Shown: one piece after another, positions 56,508 through 64,000 of the stretch
Numbering within the stretch: position 1 is the stretch's first letter
How the letters are laid out: each line of letters begins with the position of its first letter
Source of the DNA: Bisporella sp. PMI_857
Taxonomy: Eukaryota; Ascomycota; Leotiomycetes; Helotiales; Helotiaceae
Direction of reading: 5' to 3'
Assembly (NCBI GenBank): GCA_021307315.1
Contig: JAJSPD010000024.1
Location: forward strand, 124,001 to 188,000
DNA: 64,000 bases
Notes under the pieces: generated by a model
The model's input: the letters and a program-made list of their open reading frames with translations, nothing else
What the model was told of the DNA's origin: nothing
Databases searched by the model: none
Program-made: the position numbers and the translations under genes

Positions 56508-57740
56508 ATTCTGTTTGGTGATTTCGAACCGGTATGACGGAATGAATATCGTATAAGTACAATGCCCTTTCTCTAGTGGCACGTTCAGATTGTTAAATTA
56601 AATCTGTTCAAACAAGAATTACGAGCTCGAGTAAAGCAAGCACTTTTGATTCGGATACCAGAATAGGGTATTCACTCGTTGTATCGAAAATGCAGTATAG
56701 GCAGGTCGCCAGACCTAATGAGCATCTGATAAATCGAGAGGGGAACGACTGCGGTGAGGCCAGGACGTGGACATGGTAATGCCAGATAAAATCGTGAAAG
56801 ACGAAAAGGACTTACGAACCACGTCAATATCACACAAATCTAAAAGAGTTATCAATCTACGAAACATAGCAACTAGATTTGCTATGCCATAGATCCATGC
56901 TCGTGATCCTGACGTCATGGCGGGAGCCGAGGTGTTTCATTCATGTGTTGGATTCCAGATGCGGGGTAAACGCATATGTTTCTTTGACGGCTCCATGGCT
57001 CCTCAACACACACGAGCATCTTATCAACTACGTAACTCAGCGCCAGTCTAAAAAAGACTTGTCCTGCTGGCTTGGTATGTCCGGGTAAGATTACTGAGAG
57101 ATTTTAAGCTTATTTTAGCTGCAGGTATATTGCGCATGAAGGGTCCTGCTCAGGGGAAGCGAGTCTTGGCGTAGACGACTATTCTTGCGTAACGGTGCGT
57201 AGGATCCTTGAATACGGACTGGGTGTCTTGTTCTTGGTGGCTTACGGGTAGGCTTTTTGGTTCTGGGCTGATGAGCAAGAGCTGTAGGATTTTTTTGGGG
57301 TGAACGGCTGGAAAGAGACATAATTTGGTGCTGGTTGGAAAGTTTGTTGAGACCAAGACCTCTGGTAAGTTTGTAAAATGATTTAGTTTGTGAGTAGTTT
57401 ATTCTTGATTTCGAGTTCTGCGAGTTGCAGTTATTCTTTTCTAATTGTATATTGTGCCTATTTTATCATCAAAATTTTTGACATTATCGTATTCCCATAC
57501 GATGAGGTTTGATTGAGGCTATTGAACCTGACGACGTTGACATCTCATTGGAAAATTCTTAGATGGCGTGCAGAGATACAATTTCTTGATTGAATTACTC
57601 TTCCAGGAGGAGGCTATTTTAGTGGTTCGTTCTTTACTTTTTATGAAACATCGTTGCTTCTGCAATATATTTCACTAGCAATTATAACATCATTTTTTTC
57701 TCATGATATCAACATCCGATTCTTCAATCCAGTTATCAAT
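56508..57740. other. Intergenic region with one doubtful small ORF
   Basis: 1.2 kb. A minus-strand frame at 57115-57321 would encode a 68-residue very basic peptide (MSLSSRSPQKNPTALAHQ...), with no recognisable domain. Otherwise AT-rich promoter DNA of the SGNH hydrolase gene. Confidence 0.4.
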
Positions 57741-59791
57741 ATGCTGCAATCACTGGTATTTTTTTGTATTATTATGGCATGTGCTAATTCTGCAGCTGTT
57801 TCCAGGGAGGCGGGCGAGCCTCATACTTTCTGGACCTTAGGAGCAGACTTTTACGCTCAAGACTACCGTGTCGTAGAACATCGCTTCAGTACTTTGAAGG
57901 TTTGGCCAAAAACACATATCATGGGGAGGAGGGATGCAGTGTATGTGTTCCTTTCCCCCGGCTCGCTTGATCGATTCCAGCTGACTAGTTGCGCTTTAGT
58001 TCTCGGCACTCGGACCCAGATGAGGCTGTTGATTCCTTTACTGCTATGATTGTTGGTGATAGCATTACTCATGGAGCTGAAGGGGATTTTACGTGGAGAT
58101 ATCGGCTTGCAAAGTGGCTTGAGGCGGAAGACGTGAAGTTCGAGTTCAAGGGACCATATATTGGTACTCATCCTCCAGCAGAACCACACGCTCCTCAACC
58201 ACCACGCCTCGTCAATGAAACTGTATGTAAGCATCTTTCTTCTTTAATTCCGCAGCCCTTCATAAACCTCAGGTAGCCTGGGCGGGAGGTACACTCATGT
58301 CCAGACTTTAAATCAACCCTGACATCACTTAAGCTGATGACAGTTTAGGCACCTGACGAAGGGCCTCCAAAAACCAATGGAGAGTATGCTAAGGGAATAA
58401 GTTTTGACAGCCACCACTACGCAGTATGGGGAAAACAAGCCGCTCAAGTGAAGAGTACAATCAAAGCCGAGGTCTCTCGCGCAATGCCCAACTACCTACT
58501 AGTCATGCTTGGGTTCAACGATCTCGGCTGGTGGGTCAGCGGACCAGAAGGAACGCTCGAAAGTATCAAAACAATCGTCAACGAATCTCGCGCCGCAAAG
58601 CCAGATATCAAAATCCTCCTTGCCAACGTCGTCCACCGTGAACTCATACCGGGACGCGAAGATTTACCAGTCATCACCATGCAATACAACAAGCTGTTAG
58701 CTGACGCAATGCCAAGATGGGAAACTTCTATCAGTCCCGTGAGGCTTGTTGATGTCCAAGGGAAATATACATGTGCTCCAAGCCAACCACCAGGATCATG
58801 CCCTTCTGGCTATGACGGACTACATCCAAATGCAAGAGGCGAGTTTGAGATTGCCTCAGCCTTTATAGAGACTCTGGTAAAGATGGGAGTTGGATCCCGT
58901 CCCATGAGTCTTCCACCCACTCGCGGCTACCCTGTCAGAGCTATGCCTGATGCCAGTGCGTTGAATTTGACAGCAAGAAGTGCACCAAGCGGAGTCATTG
59001 CCGAATGGGAACACATCTTTGGAGCTTATGGCTACGATGTGCGGGCACGACTTAGGGGAACGGCTTGGAATCAACAGTACTCGTCAACTACGAGATGGTA
59101 TACGACTTGGACAATCGAGGGCCAAGTCTGGGAATATCAGGTTCGAATATCTATGGGTAACAACCGAAAGTCGGCATGGTCATCTATCGTTAGTGCAGTC
59201 GCACACCCTCAAACTGCACCTGGTCCGAGCAACATTACCTCCACTGCAACAAATGATGGATTCACTTTGGCATGGGGTGAGCCAAGAGGACCTTATATGG
59301 GGGAGATCGATAGATATGAAGTCATTTTCTTTGATATGAGTGTCCGTGGTTCATTCCCCGGCGCCCACGGCTTCAAAGGCAATTCAGCTACTGTCACTGG
59401 TCTGAGAGCTGGCCACAGATATGGCATCTTCGTCGCAACATGGACAGAGTTTGGCGGCGGCTTTCCTGCAGGCACAAGATCCATTCGAGTTGGCGGTGGA
59501 AGTCCTTTGGCACCCACAAATCTCCAAGTCGTCAATACCAGTCCTGCTTCCGTGAGACTGACCTGGAAGAAATGTGAAGGCGCCGCAGGGTATCTAGTCT
59601 ACATAAGAAGAATCGGTGATGGGACGGATTTTAAGCCGGATGATTATGCTGATACTACCGAGACTAGTTTTGAGGCCGGGTATTTGTTTCCTGGGACGTG
59701 GGAATTTGAGTTTTGCGTCAAGGCGTATAATGGGAATCAGGAGTCTGGTAGGTCGGATTGTGTAGTGCCACCAAAGTGGCTGGGTTCCTAA
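57741..59791 (+). CDS. Secreted SGNH/GDSL-type esterase with fibronectin type III-like domains
   Basis: Exons are 57741-57940, 58000-58222 and 58349-59791, giving 621 residues. The signal peptide is MLQSLVFFCIIMACANSAA. The SGNH hydrolase domain has block I GDSITHG with nucleophile Ser88, a block III-type GFND (oxyanion Asn), and block V DGLHPN with Asp297 and His300. From about residue 325 there are about three beta-rich modules with Fn3-type features: SGVIAEWEHIFGAYGYDVRAR, PSNITSTATNDGFTLAWGEP...IDRYEV and PTNLQVVNTSPASVRLTWKK. Likely an extracellular carbohydrate or lipid esterase tethered by the Fn3 modules. The 126-nt second intron contains a decoy acceptor (CCTCAG), but only TTTAG at 58348 keeps the frame. 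Confidence 0.85.
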
Positions 59792-61252
59792 AGAGTGATA
59801 GATATAGACAGTGGTTTAAATACTGACGATTAATGACCCTCTCTGTATATATTGCCTCAAATAAGCTGACTAGAATATGTATGTGACATGGGCTGCACTT
59901 GAGATTGAGAAATAGGAAAGTAATGTTAATTTTGGCTGTGAACACAACAAAGATGTACACGAAGCATAAGGCTTTTCTGCTGAAATCTAATCGCGCTTTG
60001 GAAATGGTTATAGAACTATTCCTGATATACCAGCCTCGTACTTTTCTAAGATGAATCGAAGAGCTGACACGGATCAGAATGGCGTATGCAAGATATATAT
60101 GACATCGGTGAGGTATTCGTACGATAAAGGTATTATCGGATCGATTTTTTGCATCTCTACAATCATGACATATTCTCCTTGATATCTGAAAAGAATGATA
60201 ACCCCCATCATTCAATTATTATTCGAGATGCTACCAACAAGGATGCTTGGAGCACCAGAGTGAGAGGAACAGTTACTGAGAGAATATGCAAAGGTCTTGA
60301 TATTAAACGAATAAATTTTAGGGACCCACGATATTCCCAGATCGAAGGCTTATTTGCTCAGCCGAGGCCTCAGCGATGCATAGTTTCATGACGCGAAAAT
60401 TGTAGAAGCGTGTGTGCAGGCACATTAGTTTTCACAGGTATTCACAACACCATATATGATTCCTGCCTTCGCCAATCTTCCTCTCATGAATGGATTCTAT
60501 GTTTGATGGAGTTCCCAAGAAAGCCGTGGATCTGGTATCACAATCTCCAACTTACTGAAGAGTTTTCGTGACCAAGAAAGCCTTGTGGAGGAGGCTGGTG
60601 ACAGTTAGGTAAGTTGTCTTCCGATTAGATTTCGTAAGGAGGGTAGTGAGTGAGGAGAGATTCCCATGGGATTTCTGAAGTTCTTACATCAGAGAAGGTT
60701 AAGAATTGGAACACTAACTGCGGGAGAGCTGTTATTGGTTGGATGTTTCAACCAGGCTCGACGCAGGATTGCTGATTTTGTTCCTTTTGCATCTGTCCTC
60801 AGCGATGCAATGAGCATCTTCTAAAGACAGCATTTGGCGAGTGCTAAATCTCATGGATCGAAACACCACTCGTGGAGTCATAGCCTCAACAAACGTGGTA
60901 GTGCACCAAATTGCAGAAACAGGCTTGCCTCCTTGCTTCTAGCCCTCTGTTGAGTTTTCCCTTGCGTGTCAGAGGGTATCAGTACTCGATCGTGAGGAAG
61001 CCAAGCACTCGACCTCTGTGTGATACAACCTAGGGTTTCGCCTCATCCCCATTCTCTCTTTACAATCAAGATCACTCTGTAATTTTTCATTGTGCTTGTG
61101 ACCCCGTTTCAGTATTTCTCCTTTCTGCCTCAAATTTCCCGTCACCAGTAATACTAAGTATGATACAATTGTCTCAGGCAAAGGCAAAAGGTTGAACAGT
61201 CCTAACCCCAACATCTTTTTAAATTTTCTCGTTTTATTATTCATGTCTAGGG
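59792..61252. other. Intergenic, convergent 3' regions
   Basis: 1.5 kb. A plus-strand frame at 60149-60391 (80 residues) is open but shows no domain and no splice partners. No repeat or RNA gene seen. Confidence 0.5.
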
Positions 61253-64000
61253 CTACGGAGCGTCCGGATTGTCTAGGCTTGGGATATGACTCCAGCTAAG
61301 GAGGTCCGCATCTTGTTCTGTATTGACTATGAGAGGCGTTGTTTTCTCAAGCAACAGTCTTTGATCAGCACTTTCAGCATCTTGGCAAGAACAGATACTC
61401 CAGCAACCGCAGCTCCTCAAACTTCCCCCATATCCTGAGTCATGAGACAGCTCGTCAATCAAGCGATCTGAAAGTTGAAGATCGAGTTCGGACATGTCAG
61501 GACCAGCCCACTGATGTAGTGGCGTGACATCGGTAATTGCATCTAAAAACGTCGGAGCCTGATAATCCGCCGTGATGGTAACTTCTTGGGAAATATCTGG
61601 CAGAGGAGTTGTCCTAGAAATATCCGGTGGCCTGTTGGTCGATGTCTGAGTACCATTGCTACTCCCTGATCTTTGTCGATAGTCGCGCGAGATTCTTTCC
61701 TGGCAATCTCGAACAATGTCAACCAGACTTGCTATTAAGCTAGCTTCGAGAGGTTGCGTCTCGCGACGAACAGTTTCCTCTATGTTACGCCGGACCAGAG
61801 AAGGTAGTTCTCGTCGGATGTAGTCTTCATAATCTGCGAGTTCGCGGGCATCGGGAGATGATGGTGCATCGTCCTGGATAGGCTCAAAGTCTATATGTAA
61901 TCAATCCCCTGAAGCCAAAAATTCGAAGCGAGATCAAACTCACATGGTGATGGCACGTCTTCGCTTGGAAATAGCATCCTGTAGATATCCTTCCATGTTT
62001 CCTCATCACTTTGATTTGGGCGGGTCTTCTTCCTACTCCGTAACCTTCGTTCGTCTACAGAGGAAATCCCTTCGGGTGGTTGACCGATTTTAACCTCGCA
62101 TATTTCAGCTGCCGCCACAATCATGTGCAAATCTAATTGCTCTTGACTCTTGAAAGTAAGCCAGCATCTTTGACAATGAGGACTCTTACAGTGGCATCTA
62201 TAAATGTGCTCCCTAGATGTTGCAAGAAAGGAAAACATAAGTAAACGAAAATTTTAAGATGATATAAAACACTTACTTCATGCGCCCAATGGTAGTCCAA
62301 CATGATAAGGCACAGCTACGGTGAGTATACATAGTATATTTCCGCGGGTTGTGTTTCCGGAAAGGGCAAGCAAATCGAACAACCTTCACACCTGAAGAAA
62401 GCGGGGCGCCTGACAAGTTTGGTCTTTTCCTTTGCTCACCAGTATCATCGTCATCTCCTTCATCCCTTTCCTGGCGTTTGTGTTGTATAATTGGAAGTTG
62501 GGTACTACAGGAAACAGAAGAACGTGAAGTCATCACAGCATCGCTGCCATCATTAAACACTTGGTTGCCATCCACCAAAGGTTCTTCCCCGTCCCAATTA
62601 TCGGTCCGTATAATCTGCTCAAAAATGACCCAAAACTCCTCCATCACCCTGTCCACTAGCTTCCGTCTCATCAAATCCAGAATTGGTGGAGCAAGGTCGT
62701 CTTGGTTTCGTTCTCCATCGCCTATAACACTACAAACCCGGTGACATAGGCAACGTCGGCTGCCACTATCAATACTATCATCCGACTCGCTAACATTCGT
62801 TTCTGAGATGTTGCTTGAATTATGTGGCTCATTTCCACAGGTATCAGTCACTCCAGATCCAGAGTCACTCGCCGACCCATTCCCATATAGGTCGATGGGA
62901 GGATTTATATCCGTCACTAGAGACTTTAATCATTATATCCAACATTGGTATATCTATAACATACTTGAGGGTTGGCCGGCTTGGCGGCACTTCAACTCAA
63001 CCAAATACGCGCCATGCATTTTGTGATGTATAGTTTTCTTGTATTCTGTAAGCTCATTAATATGGTTCTCCTTGACTATGACTGCCTGCTGCTCAAATTC
63101 CTCTCTTTCAGAAACTGGTAAAGTCTGCCAGTTTTCTGTCACAAGCCCTGTGCTTTCTACGAAGGTTAGATTTTGTTCCTCGGTACCCTCACGAATTTGA
63201 TTAACAGATATCACATATGCCGAAGGCGGTCTCTCAGGAGCATCCTCATTCGCTATAGGATTTCCGCTGTATTTTTGGTTCGCTCCGCCTGACCTTCTTG
63301 GATCTGTAGCATTTTTCTGATGTCGATTATCATTTTTAAATGTGGTCCTTTCAGATTGACCGACCCTGTAATGAAACAGATGAATGTCTTCACTTTCGCT
63401 TTTCATATCGATAAGGTTGCTCTGCTCAATTACCTGTTGTTCGTTGCTAGAGCCTATTGAATTGTTCGATTCCTTGCCTATTTGTGTGGTAGGGTTCAAG
63501 GCTAATGAGATTGTATCGTCTAATGCTATAACTGTATTCCTGGGCGATGTGGATGGAATCAAATTCTGAATCCTAAATCTCGAGTCTGTTAATGTTGTTG
63601 ACGTACTACTGTTAGAATGTATCGACTCTATACTGCTTTCTGACTCTCCGGAAGTTGCACTCAGGCTTGATAAGGAGAAAGACGAACGTTCTGAACTTAT
63701 GTGCCTTCGATTCTCGAGTAGGCCATTGAAATCAAAGAGGCTGGTCCGCATGCCTCCATCGACTGAGTAATTTTGGCATGTCGTAAAGGCCCGCATTGCC
63801 GCATTCTCTCGAGCTAATTGATCGGTTTCGTACACGACGTCTGTCCCGTACTCACGGCCAGCGACAAGTACTATACAAGTATAACCCGTGGAACTCTCAT
63901 ACGTCTCATAGAAGGGATCACGCCAGCCTCGGCGGCGGCAAAGAGCTATTTTCTGATTAATTACGTGCCGACGTGAAAGGCTGCACATCTTCTTTTCAAG
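61253..64000 (-). CDS. HMG-box protein apparently fused to a degenerate C2H2-like domain; 5' end may lie outside
   Basis: Proposed minus-strand exons: 62965-63988 (or extending past 64000), 62277-62916, 61944-62212 and 61253-61890, giving 856 residues from ATG 63988. Residues about 13-75 (KIALCRRRGWRDPFYETY...AREN AAMRAF) look like a dsRBD-type alpha-beta fold. After a Ser/Thr-rich linker an HMG box lies at about residues 263-330 (PERPPSAYVISVNQIRE, WQTLPVSEREEFEQQA). A 48-nt intron in phase 1 then leads into an acidic region and the fungal zinc-finger-like module (CPFRKHNPRKY, CALSCWTTIGRMKEHIYRCHCKSPHCQRCW, FKSQEQLDLHM), ending IYRMLFPSEDVPSPY and a long unique tail. Twelve in-frame bases precede the ATG at the window edge, so the start is uncertain. 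It could also be two adjacent genes. Confidence 0.7.

Noticed and set aside
57115..57321. 68-residue basic minus-strand frame
   Set aside because: Could be a small protein, but nothing beyond an open frame supports it; composition is compatible with chance.
58262..58300. Extra micro-exon in the SGNH gene using the CCTCAG acceptor
   Set aside because: It cannot be joined to the next exon without a stop or frame break; the single 126-nt intron works.
60149..60391. 80-residue plus-strand frame
   Set aside because: No similarity I can name, no splice partners, intergenic position.

Overview
This 64 kb window is fungal nuclear DNA, almost certainly from a filamentous ascomycete (Pezizomycotina). 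Coding genes sit on both strands. Most are split by short introns of about 41-150 nt with GT...AG ends and CTAAC/CTGAC-type branch sites. The families present (HET-domain protein, Zn2Cys6 regulator, cytochromes P450, an F-box/WD40 protein of the Cdc4/FWD-1 type) are typical of that group. A leotiomycete such as a Sclerotinia/Botrytis relative is my guess from protein flavour only.

Layout. 1-18.9 kb is a dense housekeeping block: the N-terminal 1280 residues of midasin (minus strand, running off the window), mitochondrial ribosomal protein L7/L12, CTD-kinase gamma subunit (Ctk3-like), pyrroline-5-carboxylate reductase, histone acetyltransferase Hat1, a ZIP metal transporter, an F-box/WD40 ubiquitin-ligase receptor and pyruvate dehydrogenase E1 alpha. 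19-31.5 kb is gene-poor and AT-rich. It holds a Zn2Cys6 regulator with two non-canonical splice donors, an alpha/beta hydrolase, a GNAT acetyltransferase, and two decayed BTB/POZ genes. 31.7-39.2 kb returns to core genes: a CCDC47/DUF1682-type ER membrane protein, a haspin kinase, and a single-pass membrane protein with a long Ala/Ser/Gln-rich ectodomain. 39.8-64 kb is accessory: two P450s, a GH16 glucanase, a HET-domain gene divergent from a RanBP2-zinc-finger gene, two proteins I cannot assign (one with long poly-Glu and poly-Gly tracts), a secreted SGNH hydrolase with fibronectin-like domains, and a large protein that appears to join an HMG box to a degenerate C2H2-like region.

How genes relate. 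Several pairs share short divergent promoters: midasin/MRPL12, CTK3/P5CR, HAT1/ZIP, CCDC47-like/haspin and HET/RanBP2-ZnF. There is no obvious secondary-metabolite backbone gene, so the P450s are not convincingly part of a cluster. The most unusual signals are the broken splice donor inside the Zn2Cys6 finger, the paired BTB pseudogenes whose stop codons look like CAA-to-TAA changes, the HET/RanBP2 divergent pair, and the HMG/C2H2 fusion. All exon borders were worked out by hand from reading frame and splice signals and have no transcript support. I found no tRNA, rRNA, CRISPR array or intact transposon.
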